Positions 11,150 to 21,567 of a stretch of 64,000 nucleotides of DNA are shown one piece after another. This DNA comes from Umbelopsis ramanniana AG (Eukaryota; Mucoromycota; Umbelopsidomycetes; Umbelopsidales; Umbelopsidaceae). A program made the position numbers and the translations under genes. The stretch is taken from assembly GCF_025399195.1 (NCBI RefSeq), contig NW_026252090.1:124001-188000 (forward strand), read 5' to 3'. Every line of letters starts with the position of its first letter. Positions within the stretch are counted from its first letter, which is position 1. The notes below the pieces were generated by a model. That model worked only from the letters and a program-made list of their open reading frames with translations, did no database searches and was not told the origin of the DNA.

Positions 11150-14100
11150 ATGATCACTCTCAAGGCCTTTCTGATCATATACTTCCTGGGAGGAATTACG
11201 CTAATTCCCCTTGGAGTTGGCATTGCTCTATTTCTGATTTGGCTTTTCCACCACCACTTGCCACCGCTTTTTCACAACAGCGACACAAGGAAAGAGGAAT
11301 CACGGCCACTGCTGGACGCGAAAGATGAAGTGCTTGAACACGCGCAAGCGGATGGAAGACAGTATCGACGGGGATGGATTCGGATCCGTACAGAGTTTCA
11401 ACCCGACGATGCTTCCGCTAGTATCATGTCTGGTATTCAATCCTACGTATCGGGAAAATCTACGCAGAAGAAACGCAAAGAAAAGTACTATGCATTGCTC
11501 AAGTTTGGCACGCTATTTCTGTTCGATGGTGAAAATGATTCCGAATGTAAATTGCTCATTCCGATCCACAACTATCAAGCATCGCTGTATCCGGAGAAGT
11601 TGTTAGATCATGAAGTCTACGCTCGACCGAATGCTATTAAACTCACCCGCATCGGCCCCAAAGACCCTGAAAAAGTCACTCTGGCATCGGCTCCTGTCGC
11701 AGATCAGAAGAAGTCGACAGCAAATGAAGAGGATTTTGCTGCTGGTGATGTTTTCTACATTTTCTGTGACCGACCTATCGATAAAGAAGACTGGTACTTT
11801 GCATTTTTGGAAGCAAACAGTTCAATGCCGGAGGACCCAACTCTTCCAAATATAGAATATGTGGATAGTACACGCTTTGACCAAATAGCCCTTAATCAGC
11901 TTATCAAGACCCTGCAGGAAGACTCTAGTCACCGTCATGCGCAATGGTTAAATGCCATTCTTGGCAGACTATTCCTTTCGATTTACAAGACAGAGCGCAT
12001 TAATGAGCTAATCTATCACAAGGTTTCCAAAAAAGCAAGGAAGGTAAAGAGACCTGGCTTCATCGGAGAAATTTCAGTGCAGAATGTCAAGCCAGGAAAT
12101 TCGTTGCCTTATATCACCCGACCCAAACTTTTGAGTATGAGCCAAAGTGGCGAGCTACAAGCACAGGCGAACATTCACTATGCAGGAAGCTTCCGCCTTG
12201 AGATAGCTACTGACATTACTTGGAGCTATTCATCCATGATGAAGCCTATCAAAGTCCATGTTGTGTTATCTGTCATCCTCAAAAAATTGACTGGTAAAGT
12301 ATTGGTGAAAATTAAAGCACCACCCACCAACCGTATTTGGATTGGTTTCTATGAGGCTCCACATATGGAATGGAAGATTGAGCCAATTGTCTCCGACAAG
12401 CCTATCAAGCTCACCATGGTCACAAATGCTATTGAATCCAAAATTCGTGAGTTCATGATCGAAAATATGGTGCTTCCAAACATGGACGACTTTCCTTTCT
12501 TTGAGACTGATGGGCTTGGTGGAATCTTTGGAGAAAAGGAGGAGAGGACAAAGGCTACAAAGAAGCAGCAAGTTGAGGAAGCTCAAGAAGTGTCCCAGAA
12601 CGTTGAAAAGATTGCTCAAGATCTACAGGCAGAATCATTTACGACATCATCTACACCTTCTACTGAATTAACTGACGACAATAGTATTATTTATCCTGAT
12701 AACCAAAGCTCCATCAGCAATCGGTCAAGTACTGGGTATGACGACCTTGGTGGACCATTTGACCATCGTTCACTACCACCAAGATCTGCTACTGATAAAG
12801 ACCTCTTGCAACCAAGAGATTTGTCCAAAAATCTAATGAACGACCGTAAAGCATCACGATCTGCACCCAATCTATTCGGAACAATGTCTTTGTCACACGA
12901 TCTACCAGCTCTATCTTCAGAGACTGGCACCATTCACTCTTTTGAGTCAACTGAGTCACAAGAGACTTTGGATTCTAACCAAGAGGTCGATACACCGAAG
13001 CGATGGTCCTCGACCCTTTCTAAACTGAAGAAGCATATCATTAAGGATAACAGTGGAGACAGCGATCAAGGTGACTTGAGTGGTTCTGAAAAATCAGATA
13101 AATCAAATCGTCGATTGTCAGATAACGGATCGCAAGATGGTCAAGAAAAGTCACGTTCTCGTTCCTCAACACTGAGCAACAGCGAAGGTCGCAATAGGAG
13201 CAGTTTTATTAGTCGTATGAATGGATATCTGGAACAGAAACTGAATGACGATAATGACACAAATACAGTGACAACCGCCAGCACTAATGAAGTTGGAAAA
13301 CGCGCAGCGTTACGAGCCATGGCCGGTAACCTTATTATCAAGGGAAAGGAGAACTTGCAAGAATTTCGCGAACGACATCCAGACAACAAGAGCATACAGC
13401 TGATCGAAAAATTAAGTAGCAAGGACAAACTACGAAGTAATAGTGTTTCGAGTCAAGATAGATCTTCGGTATCATCGCTTGAAATACCGCCACTTTCAAA
13501 TACGTCTACCGCTCAGAGGGATCGTTCAGCAACCTTTAGCGTCTCGTCTTCGGCTGATACTCAACCAATTAGTACTTCTAAGAGCACTGCAAATGATGCT
13601 CCGTTGATTGAATTCCAAGAAGAAGACCTGGAGCCCACGGCGGCATCGCCTGCTCAAAAGTATAAGCAGCGAGCCTCTGAAGCGTTGGGCCGACGTGATA
13701 GAGAATTCCAAGAGGTTGTACCAATTGTTGTTGCGAGTGACCAAACGAGCGATGCTTCAAGAGAATCCAATACGACTCCAACCTTGTCAAGTGTTACCAA
13801 AAGTGCAAAGACTGACATTGTTGTGCAGCCTGAAGTAAAACATACGGCCCGGTCCAATGGGCAGTCGGATGCAGTGTCAGAACCCAATAAATCAAAATTG
13901 GAGCATGCACCTACCGCACCAACACCGTCTACGAAGTCCCGTCCAGTACCTCCACCTCCTGTTCCTCCAAGAGCACCAACCTACGATGAAGTATTGGACT
14001 CGCCGAAGCGTACGAATCCAGCCTCAAATGCCACGACGGAGCAAGCACCAGCAGTACTTCAATCAAAACCCAAAAGACCACCACCACCTGTACCTCCTAG

Positions 14101-14179
14101 AATTGTCGAGCAACATGCAAAGATTGAAAAACCTGCTTTACCTCCTCGAGAATTGCCAAATGGTACTCAGAACAATTAA
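11150..14179 (+). CDS. SMP- and PH-domain lipid-transfer protein (Nvj2/TEX2-like)
   Basis: This is an intronless 1009-aa protein. Residues 5-33 form one hydrophobic N-terminal anchor, as in ER-anchored SMP proteins. A PH-like domain spans about 70-225 (KYYALLKFGTLFLFDGEN to EDWYFAFLEAN, interrupted by an insert). An SMP domain follows at about 235-450, with QWLNAILGRLFLS near its start and later VKIKAPPTNRIWIGFYEAPHMEWKIEP. SMP domains carry glycerophospholipids between apposed membranes at contact sites; Nvj2 acts at ER-vacuole and ER-Golgi contacts. Residues 480-900 are Ser/Asp-rich and disordered. The tail holds three proline motifs that fit SH3 ligands (PPPPVPPRAP, PPPPVPPRIV, KPALPPREL), pointing to recruitment by an SH3 protein. 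The family call is firm; the exact contact site is inference. Confidence 0.85.
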   Translation: MITLKAFLIIYFLGGITLIPLGVGIALFLIWLFHHHLPPLFHNSDTRKEESRPLLDAKDEVLEHAQADGRQYRRGWIRIRTEFQPDDASASIMSGIQSYVSGKSTQKKRKEKYYALLKFGTLFLFDGENDSECKLLIPIHNYQASLYPEKLLDHEVYARPNAIKLTRIGPKDPEKVTLASAPVADQKKSTANEEDFAAGDVFYIFCDRPIDKEDWYFAFLEANSSMPEDPTLPNIEYVDSTRFDQIALNQLIKTLQEDSSHRHAQWLNAILGRLFLSIYKTERINELIYHKVSKKARKVKRPGFIGEISVQNVKPGNSLPYITRPKLLSMSQSGELQAQANIHYAGSFRLEIATDITWSYSSMMKPIKVHVVLSVILKKLTGKVLVKIKAPPTNRIWIGFYEAPHMEWKIEPIVSDKPIKLTMVTNAIESKIREFMIENMVLPNMDDFPFFETDGLGGIFGEKEERTKATKKQQVEEAQEVSQNVEKIAQDLQAESFTTSSTPSTELTDDNSIIYPDNQSSISNRSSTGYDDLGGPFDHRSLPPRSATDKDLLQPRDLSKNLMNDRKASRSAPNLFGTMSLSHDLPALSSETGTIHSFESTESQETLDSNQEVDTPKRWSSTLSKLKKHIIKDNSGDSDQGDLSGSEKSDKSNRRLSDNGSQDGQEKSRSRSSTLSNSEGRNRSSFISRMNGYLEQKLNDDNDTNTVTTASTNEVGKRAALRAMAGNLIIKGKENLQEFRERHPDNKSIQLIEKLSSKDKLRSNSVSSQDRSSVSSLEIPPLSNTSTAQRDRSATFSVSSSADTQPISTSKSTANDAPLIEFQEEDLEPTAASPAQKYKQRASEALGRRDREFQEVVPIVVASDQTSDASRESNTTPTLSSVTKSAKTDIVVQPEVKHTARSNGQSDAVSEPNKSKLEHAPTAPTPSTKSRPVPPPPVPPRAPTYDEVLDSPKRTNPASNATTEQAPAVLQSKPKRPPPPVPPRIVEQHAKIEKPALPPRELPNGTQNN

Positions 14180-14400
14180 GTTCACCGCTACTAACTGGTC
14201 TTGAACGCAACAGATTTGGAGATACCCGTTGATTATTTTGACATCAATCTAATGTTCAACTCCATGGATTTCTAGATAGAGTCATTCTGTACATTGTATG
14301 TAAATGTAATCCCCAATTTAACTGAATATAAAGTGATTATAGTTGTTGAAGACATGGTGGGATGTGGCGATCAACCACGTGATATGAGTCAAAAGTCCAG

Positions 14401-14425
14401 TTTTTTTTTTTTTTTTTTTTTTTTT
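14401..14425 (+). repeat. 25-nt poly(T) tract upstream of SUA5
   Basis: There is an uninterrupted run of 25 T ending 24 bp before the proposed SUA5 ATG at 14450. Such tracts can exclude nucleosomes at fungal promoters. It is translated as poly-Phe in the longest open frame, which is one reason to place the start downstream of it. Confidence 0.7.
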
Positions 14426-14449
14426 GGACTGTGCCAGTTGAGAAGGTCT

Positions 14450-15694
14450 ATGCTTTGGTCCTTTGCATCGAAAGCACCGTTAACGAAACTCATACCAACA
14501 TTATCTAGATCGTACTCTTGTGCTACTATGTTGACCAAAATTGAGCCAGTGCGGCCTCAAAACATCACCTTTCAACCCGGCCAATCCGACAAACCGCCGC
14601 TTTACAATCCCAAATCGATCTTCTCAGTTGCATCCGAAGAAGCCGCTGTCATGGAGGCTGTCAAGCTTTTGAAGGAAGACGAAGTCATTGGAATGCCTAC
14701 AGAGACTGTTTACGGATTGGCAGCTAACGCCTTATCGGAAATTGGTATCTCAAAGATCTATTCGGTCAAAAATCGACCTCAAGATAATCCGCTTATTGTC
14801 CATGTATCATCCTTGTCTATGCTGGAAAGCATCATGCCTGACAATCGCATCCCCCCTATCTATCTTCCACTTTTGGAAAAACTGTGGCCCGGTGCCCTTA
14901 CTATCATTGTTCCCAAAGCCGACATTATACCTTCTGCCATCACTTGCGGGCAACCTACTGTTGCCATTCGGTTTCCGTCTCACCCTGTTGCTCGCGCATT
15001 GATCGAGCGTTGTGGATTTCCCATCGCCGCTCCTTCAGCTAATTCCTCGGGAAAGCCATCGCCTACGCTTGCATCTCACGTTATGGACGATCTCAATAAT
15101 CGTATTCCGCTGATTTTGGACGGAGGTCAATGTGATTTTGGCGTTGAAAGCACCGTATTGGATGGGCTAAGGAATCCACCCGCTATCCTTCGACCAGGAG
15201 GCTGCACCTATGAAGACATACAAAAGCTTCCAGGTATGGAGAAACTTCAAGTGTATCGAAAGCACTTTGTCGACAAGCAATTGGAGATGATGCCCACTAC
15301 ACCTGGCATGAAATATCGCCACTATTCCCCTGAAGCAGCTGTTGTGCTCTTTGAACACCCCGTAGATGGAAGTAATGGCCGCGATACAGTTGCTGCCATT
15401 CAGAAGGAGATCGACCGATTGATAGAAGCTGGGCAGCAGAATCTCAAGGTGGGCGTGTTGCATACTAGTGACGAGTTTCAAGATTTAAGCGACAACAAGG
15501 CTCAAATCATCAGCCAGCAGATGGGTAGAGCTAGCCATCCAGAAGAAGTAGCTAAGGCTATGTTTGTTGGAATTAGACATTTAGACTCGCAAGGAGTAGA
15601 CTACATTTTTATAGAAGGCATATCGGAAGACCGTGAAGGCATGGCAGTGATGAACCGTTTGAGGAAAGCTGCCTCAACCATCATTCAGCTTTAA
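14450..15694 (+). CDS. SUA5: Threonylcarbamoyl-AMP synthase (Sua5/YrdC/YwlC)
   Basis: Sua5 makes threonylcarbamoyl-AMP from threonine, bicarbonate and ATP, the first step of the t6A37 modification of ANN-decoding tRNAs. From 14450 the protein is 414 aa and intronless. The YrdC domain contains GMPTETVYGLAANA, the Lys-Arg motif SVKNRPQDNPLIVH, and APSANSSGKPSPT. It is followed by DGGQCDFGVESTVLD and ILRPGG, then a linker with SPGMKYRHYSP-type signature (TPGMKYRHYSPEA) and the C-terminal Sua5 domain. The first 26 residues (MLWSFASKAPLTK...SRSYSCAT) are Arg/Ser-rich and look like a mitochondrial presequence. A second in-frame ATG at 14528 would give a cytosolic form. The longer frame back to 14294 runs through the poly(T) tract and is rejected. 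Confidence 0.9.
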   Translation: MLWSFASKAPLTKLIPTLSRSYSCATMLTKIEPVRPQNITFQPGQSDKPPLYNPKSIFSVASEEAAVMEAVKLLKEDEVIGMPTETVYGLAANALSEIGISKIYSVKNRPQDNPLIVHVSSLSMLESIMPDNRIPPIYLPLLEKLWPGALTIIVPKADIIPSAITCGQPTVAIRFPSHPVARALIERCGFPIAAPSANSSGKPSPTLASHVMDDLNNRIPLILDGGQCDFGVESTVLDGLRNPPAILRPGGCTYEDIQKLPGMEKLQVYRKHFVDKQLEMMPTTPGMKYRHYSPEAAVVLFEHPVDGSNGRDTVAAIQKEIDRLIEAGQQNLKVGVLHTSDEFQDLSDNKAQIISQQMGRASHPEEVAKAMFVGIRHLDSQGVDYIFIEGISEDREGMAVMNRLRKAASTIIQL

Positions 15695-15789
15695 AAAAAG
15701 TTACTAGAATCTTCAGTACATTGTATAATACATTATTTCAGACTTTAACCTACTGTACAACCAGATTTACAAAAGCAAACAACGATTTT

Positions 15790-15811
15790 ATTTCATTTCA
15801 TTTCATTTCAG
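15790..15811. repeat. TTTCA pentamer microsatellite
   Basis: About four copies of the pentamer atttc lie in the short spacer between the convergent SUA5 and oxidoreductase genes. Confidence 0.6.
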
Positions 15812-15844
15812 TTCATAATTTACGTTACGGGTTTACGTCTAAGC

Positions 15845-17266
15845 TCACAATTTGGTGTTAGTGGTATCAGCCATCTCGATGACAAGTTTTCCAAATTGTT
15901 CTCCATTTCTATAGAATACCAGATTAGAAAACATGTTGATGAACCTTTTCATAGTGCTCGCCCTTTTGGACTCACCTCATCACGGAGAAAGCATCTTCAA
16001 TATTATCTACGGTCAATCCCTTCCAAACTTGAGATACAATAGGCACAATTTTATGCTGATCGATAAATTTGACCATGTCATAAAACTCCTTGCGGGAACC
16101 CATGGTGCTTCCACGAAGGTCGATGTTCTTCAAAACATAAGTCATCGGGAAAGTCACTGGGTGCTGAGTCGAAGTTTGGCCATAGTTGGCGATGATACCA
16201 CCTACGCTCATTACTCGAGGATATACACCATAAGCGGCGCCGCCAGCTCCATCAATGACGGTTGATATTTGACCCTTTCCGAGCAAAGCCTGTAGATCTT
16301 TGTGCCAATTTTCTGCACGTGCAAGTTTAGTAACAAACGTGTTATACATTTATCCTTTCATTCCGTCGACAACCATACCTTTTCTGTAATTGACTCCTCC
16401 TTTGGCTCCCAATTCGATTGCACGTTGGATCTTATCTTCCTTAGAAGATGTAACATAGACGTTTGCACCAGCGGCAACAGCAAATTGAAGTGCGAAAAGA
16501 GCCACGCCGCCACCGATACCAGTGACAAGGACATTGTCACCCTTCGTGACTTCTCCCTTAGTGAAGGTAGCCCTAAACAAAAGTAAACCGTCACGTTAAC
16601 GTCACTAGCTGAGTAATCCATAATCCCCATCTTTCTCCATACCTGAAGGCTGTTAGTCCAGCAAGCGGAAAAGCAGCAGCTTGCGAGATCGAGAGGTGCG
16701 ATGGGCATGGAACAACATCTTCCTTGTCTACAACAACATATTCTCCCCACGTGCCTTGTTTTGTGAGCAAATCAGTTAATACCTTGCTAAATACGACGCT
16801 TTTCACATATCCTTTGAACAGAAATGTATTCTCACCAGGATGAGGGAGTAGACCTAGAATTCCATATTTTCCTTCGGGTCCACGAGGATCACTATCCCAT
16901 CCCTTGCCAGGAACAATAACTACTTTTTGTCCTTTCAATGCATCATCACTTTCGACAACAACGCCTACACCGTCTGAGCCAAGGACTGAGCCGACTTGGA
17001 TTCCTGGATACATGCCTTGACGAATCCAGTTATCTCTATCAATTGGTTTCGGGTTGACCGATCAGTCGCAATCATTATACGTTTTCAGCCAGCGTGTGAG
17101 TTTTGTGTGCTTACCTGTGATTGTAGCTGACAGCTTGTATTTTGACCAAAACCTGCTTTCCAGGCACAGGCTTTGGTGTATCAATCTTTCCGACGGATAC
17201 GGAGTGCTTGTATTTTGTTTCTGCAGCGTTAGCAGGTACGTCGTTGGTTAAAGTAACAGCGAGCAT
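15845..17266 (-). CDS. Zinc-independent MDR-family alcohol dehydrogenase/quinone oxidoreductase-like protein
   Basis: Five exons with canonical junctions join to about 350 aa. The N-terminus MLAVTLTNDVPAN leads to the catalytic fold (SVGKIDTPKPVPGKQVLVKI, GSVLGSDGVGVVVE, GTWGEYVVVDKEDVVPCP). The Rossmann nucleotide-binding domain follows (NVLVTGIGGGVALFALQFAV, then VYVTSSKEDKIQRA and STVIDGAGG). The glycine-rich GxGGGV motif indicates NAD(P)H binding. The Cys and His ligands of the catalytic zinc of classical alcohol dehydrogenases are absent, so it belongs to the zinc-less branch (quinone reductase, enoyl reductase and related). The substrate cannot be read from sequence. The stop TGA is at 15845-15847, and the last exon is short (NGEQFGKLVIEMADTTNTKL). 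Confidence 0.85.
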
Positions 17267-17721
17267 AGTGGGGAAGAGAATGAAAAGCTGACATGATTGT
17301 CGTTAATTGAATTTGTCAGGCATAATGTAAGAAGCAGTCACAAGCGGGGGGAATTTCGTTGCACTTCGGCAGTACCGACCAACGACGGTAATGAAAATCT
17401 AATAGCTTTTAAAGTATAAAGCATTGGTTGAAGGCTGCGTGTTGGGAGGAATTTGAAGTTTAATTAGAAGAGTGGATGAAAAACATTAGAAACCTGGATA
17501 ACACGAAAACAAACCCGAGGTGAGGCGGACAACCAGTGTTTGCTATATCACGCCGCCGTTCTTTTTCTCTCTTGCATTTTATGACCTAATCGAAAGTTGT
17601 CGCTATCGTCGTCGTATATAAGTGTTATTAAAGTAAAAGCAAAAAATAACAATGATCATACTAATAAAACATTAATAAAAAGGATTAAAAACTTTTTCAG
17701 GTACTTGATTTATTGTCGGAA
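17267..17721. other. Intergenic region with a TATA-like element
   Basis: No gene was recognised in this 455-bp spacer. A tatata element at 17615-17620 could serve the candidate small gene that follows. Confidence 0.4.
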
Positions 17722-18123
17722 ATGTCGATTTTGAGAACTGCCATCCCGCTGCAACACGCGACTTTTACCGCTTGGACATACCAGTGTTACAGTTTGGTGC
17801 AACTTACGGAGATTGCCAAAGAAAGTTACCAGCCAAACAGAACATGGCCAGTGTATGTGTGGATTTTTTTCGAGCGAACATCATAACACTGGTAGTCAGA
17901 TCTTCCTCCCATTGCATTCAAACAAACATCGGCGATGCGGGAAACACCGTATTCCCGAATGCAGCCGGCTATCATTATGCTTAACCTGATCCAATCGTCC
18001 CAGCTTCAAGCGATGCACGTGATCTTCACCGTTGATCAAACGATTGTGTTCAAATCTCGCCTCTTCCAATTGGACTATTGGGCAAACTTTTCCAGCGGGC
18101 ACCGTGTGATGTTCCAGACATAA
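17722..18123 (+). CDS. Candidate small spliced gene, unknown
   Basis: An ATG at 17722 opens 43 codons (MSILRTAIPLQHATF... to NRTWP at 17850). A donor gtgtat there, joined to an acceptor tag about 50 nt downstream, continues into a second open frame that ends with TAA at 18121-18123, giving a protein of about 118 aa. A stronger donor gtatgt two bases later would give a different, shorter C-terminus instead. A TATA-like element lies about 105 bp upstream, and an acceptor-like tttttcag just before the start leaves room for a leader intron. No domain or homology is recognised. Reverse-strand frames in the same place look equally plausible, so this is only a candidate. Confidence 0.3.
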
Positions 18124-18865
18124 TGAGAGATAATATTTACGATAAGAAGTGAAAGCAGTACCGTCTTATGAATTAAATTAAATTTCTTTGATTTTAAAAG
18201 CACAAAGCGCTGAAAATAGCATGTTTTTCTTTTATCGATTTTGATCATGTCATCCCATGTTGCCCTGCTGTTTCCTTTTCGAATCATCGAATGAGACTAT
18301 CAATATGATGGCAAAAAGCGTGTGGCAAACGGCGTTCATTATCGTGCGCCGAATAAATAAAGATAAACGATTGGCCAATGGTCAAAATTACTCTTCTTGG
18401 TTGGTTCGGCTTATGCATCCTCCAGCGACGTGCCAGCTTGGAAATGAAGGTATCGAATCTGATAGCAATAACTTCTTACTCCTATAGTCCAGAGTATGAA
18501 CAATGCCTGACGATATGAAGATTTACTCAGATGGTTATCTGTACTTAAATAAGAAACTATAGTGGAGGCGACTAGCATGTGCTTGAAAGCGATCCTCTCC
18601 CAAACATACTTTTTTTTTTTTTACTATCAATGCTCTATCAAACCTATCGGGGTCCCTTACTTGGAACATTACGAATATTAGTCAAAGAATGGTGTTTCGA
18701 TATTGTATGACAATAATTCCATTCTGGTTATCACCATTTTTTTTTTTTTGTTATTATAATTTTCTGTACCTCTATTTTTGGTGTCAACTTGAATGGTATA
18801 AAAAGACATTGATTCTTTCAATTCCTTCTTGCGTCCTCTATTCTGCACCCTCCGAATTTTTGTAT
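18124..18865. other. Intergenic, no gene recognised
   Basis: This AT-rich stretch has two T tracts (about 18610-18622 and 18738-18749) and a few short frames without domains. Confidence 0.4.
18797..18805 (+). promoter_or_regulatory. TATA box of candidate zinc-knuckle gene
   Basis: The sequence tataaaaag lies about 60 bp before the ATG at 18866, a standard spacing. Confidence 0.45.
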
Positions 18866-19094
18866 ATGATTCCCTCCCTGTGCCCTGGTGGCGCGATTGT
18901 AAATACTCACACCTCTGGATCGCAAGACGCACCAAAGAACGGCTCAAATGCAGGATTCGTTAAATGCGCGATATGCGGATCGAAACGACATCAGACTAGG
19001 GTAAGTTGTGTCCTATCTCAAGACCTCCATCTGGCCGCGTGCACTAATTTTTTTGTCATCCGTAAAGAATTGTCCGGTATCACCTCGCCATTGA
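18866..19094 (+). CDS. Candidate small CCHC zinc-knuckle protein
   Basis: Exon 1 (18866-19000, 45 codons) ends at a consensus donor (agg|gtaagt). Exon 2 (19068-19094) completes the frame to TGA, for 53 aa in total. Joined, the C-terminus reads CAICGSKRHQTRNC, an exact C-x2-C-x4-H-x4-C zinc knuckle whose last Cys is supplied only by exon 2. The 67-nt intron is typical in size for this genome and has a pyrimidine-rich stretch and an actaat branch-like site, although its acceptor (aaag) is not ideal. The TATA box at 18797 supports the start. Zinc knuckles bind single-stranded nucleic acid; similar knuckles occur in small fungal proteins and at the ends of some transposases. No transposase frame is nearby. 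Confidence 0.45.
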
Positions 19095-20288
19095 GGCGCC
19101 TACTCTTTATATCCAACGCTCATTAGACAAAGTATCGGCAAGCGGACCACAATCACTGTTGGAAACCCATCACTGCTGCTATCTGGCAGTACTTTATTCA
19201 ATAGACAAACCTCCTTTCTTCATTTCCTTTGGCATTTACATCAAACAGACACACTTACCGGAACTCCATACCGACGGGCAAAAGGTGGTTTATCTCGGTG
19301 TAGCAGTGAATTTATCGTCAAATCATTTCCAATAAACTCACATCAGTAGGTCAGCATTCATCTATGGAGCGTCAGGAGGGTTTGTGATGGGGGTTGCGAT
19401 AGGGCTGTGTATTCTCACATTCGGTTACAGCAGGGATGTGTCATGACGGTTTTTTTTCTGGTTATGGTTTGGGCAAAAATCTTGCCATGTGGGCGTGACG
19501 GTTGTAGGGCACAGGAACCGTGTTACTGTAACTTCGAAAAGCCTCGGTGGAATTGGAGCAATTTGGCAAGATAAAGGACAGTATGGATCGGCTGACACCC
19601 CAATGACAATCATAACAAAATATGCTATACAAAAATAGGCGATGCCGTGTGGTTGGGGTGACGCTGGAAAGAAATGTCCCTCGTAGTGTCATTTGCCAAC
19701 GCACGGTTGCTTATTCATTTACTCGGGCGTTTACAGACAACTCTTCGTGATGCAATCTGTCGATTTTATTGGTGGTTGCATAAAGCGATATGCATCGGCC
19801 CACACTATGAAATAATTGGCAATCTGGGTGCTCATTGTCAGCACCGTTTTCAATATGCGTTTTGTTTGAGCAAGTATAACGGAGTCTCTTATCTGTGGTA
19901 CCTTCAACCTCTGTATCAAAGGTACCGTGGTTTTATCGATCTACATAGAACCATGTATGACAAAACTCGATCGCTCCGTTGATGACGCTGTGATCGAAAA
20001 GGACTTTCGTGCTGGTGAGAATCGAAAATATAAAGTATCCTGCGTGAGAATTTGACCGAAAGATGGGATCAGGCGCTTTTTTAAGCGTTCTTCCTTGTTA
20101 TTTGAACGCTAGCGCTTGTAATCAGCATACACAAACGCTCAGCGGCTCGGTCGCGGGAAAGACGTGAAATTGGTACACTGTCTCCACTTCAGCAAGCTCT
20201 ATTCATTCTCCGCCTGCTCAATAAATTTTTGTGCTGAGGGATTGAAAGTGGTTGGAACACTGAGAGTAAAGACACCCAAGTGAATGAA
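19095..20288. other. Long intergenic region upstream of UBC9
   Basis: About 1.2 kb with open frames of up to 102 codons on the plus strand (19674-19982) but no recognisable domain, splice pattern or RNA gene. It probably contains the UBC9 promoter. Confidence 0.4.
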
Positions 20289-21295
20289 ATGAGCACTGGA
20301 ATTGCACGAGCACGCCTGGTAAGCAAACTCGAAGACGAATTTTCTTGTCGAATAGGCGTTTTTTGCAATAAAATATTGGCTAACGGTCCACTTCTCTTGA
20401 CAATGACAGGGAGAAGAACGAAAACAATGGCGAAAAGATCATCCACATGTAAATACCAGACCACATTCTACCACCTACCTTCCTTGATTTCTGACATTTC
20501 CTTGATTTAGGGCTTTTGGGCACGACCAGGTAAAAACGACGACGGCACAATGGACTTGATGAACTGGTCCTGTGGAATTCCCGGCAAGACTGGGGTAAGA
20601 GAGACCACATGGTTATGGAATGATTCTCATGTCACCCAGCGTATTGATCGGATTCCATTGTTCAGACTATGTGGGAGAATGCTGTTTATAAGCTTGTCAT
20701 GCTGTTTCCTGAAGGTAATGCAATGGAACAATTGATATTTCCAAAATGATATAGGAGTTTCTCATCGTTTGACATTCTCGTAAATCGATTACAGATTATC
20801 CAAGCAAACCACCAAAATGTAAGTGCTTCTCTGTATTAAGCTCAGGGACTTCGCCAGCGAGGTAGTAACACAAAAGCAATCATATGCAGGTAAATTTACT
20901 CCACCCTTATTCCACCCTAATGTCTATCCATCCGGAACCGTCTGCCTATCTATATTGAACGAGGAGGAAGCATGGAAACCCGCCATCACCATCAAACAGG
21001 TACGTGAAAGATCCATAACCGTCCTACATGAACACTAGAAGCATAGTGTTATTATATTCAGCAAATTCTTATGGGGCTGCTTCAATAGATTTTGCTAGGT
21101 ATCCAGGACTTGTTGGATGATCCAAACCCAGACAGCCCTGCACAGTCAGAAGCATATCTTCTTTTCCGGTACGTGATTTTATGTTGAGCACGGACGCTAT
21201 TAAATCAACGCCTTTAACAATTTGTCGTTTGCAGAAAGGACCGCCCGCAATATGAAAAGAGAGTTCGCTTGCAAGCCCAGCAAAATATGGCATAG
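20289..21295 (+). CDS. UBC9: SUMO-conjugating enzyme E2 Ubc9
   Basis: Ubc9 receives SUMO from the E1 as a thioester and passes it to substrate lysines, mainly in the nucleus. Eight exons (20289-20318, 20410-20448, 20511-20594, 20666-20714, 20795-20818, 20890-21000, 21089-21168, 21235-21295) join to about 158 aa, the usual length. Landmarks are [56 protein letters not shown] (catalytic Cys in TVCLSIL), [19 protein letters not shown], and the end [12 protein letters not shown]. The acceptor for exon 7 is the tag at 21086-21088; the TAG there is intronic, not a premature stop. An in-frame ATG three codons upstream at 20280 is possible, but the family pattern favours 20289. Confidence 0.95.
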
Positions 21296-21567
21296 ATGCA
21301 GGCCACTTTGTAATAGTGGCATCGTACTTTTTGTTTGCACAACGTTATTTCTCTTGAAAGTTGAACTCTTAATCCCGGTATTCCAATACCAATCGATTTC
21401 CACGTAAGGAAGATTAAGACGATGAAAGAAAATTTTCTTACTCTGGGAAGGATCATTCTCACCAGCAAGTTCACTCTCTTCGTTTTATCACATAATCATA
21501 ACTCAATCAATAGTAAATAATTGAAACAAGAAAACATGGTATAAATATTTATGTCTAGGTGTCGAAT

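Noticed and set aside
14294-14449. N-terminal extension of the SUA5 frame
   Set aside because: It runs through a 25-T tract giving poly-Phe and has no family similarity; the ATG at 14450 gives a good presequence.
18030-18075. Possible tRNA B-box (gtgttcaaatctcgcc)
   Set aside because: The T-stem does not pair and no A-box lies at the right distance.
17267-20288. Possible transposable element in the gene-poor region
   Set aside because: No terminal repeats, target-site duplication or transposase motifs were seen by eye; the only hint is a zinc knuckle in the small gene.
21064-21088. In-frame TAG in UBC9 that looked like a premature stop
   Set aside because: Using tag at 21086-21088 as the splice acceptor gives the conserved [14 protein letters not shown], so the TAG is intronic and the gene is intact.
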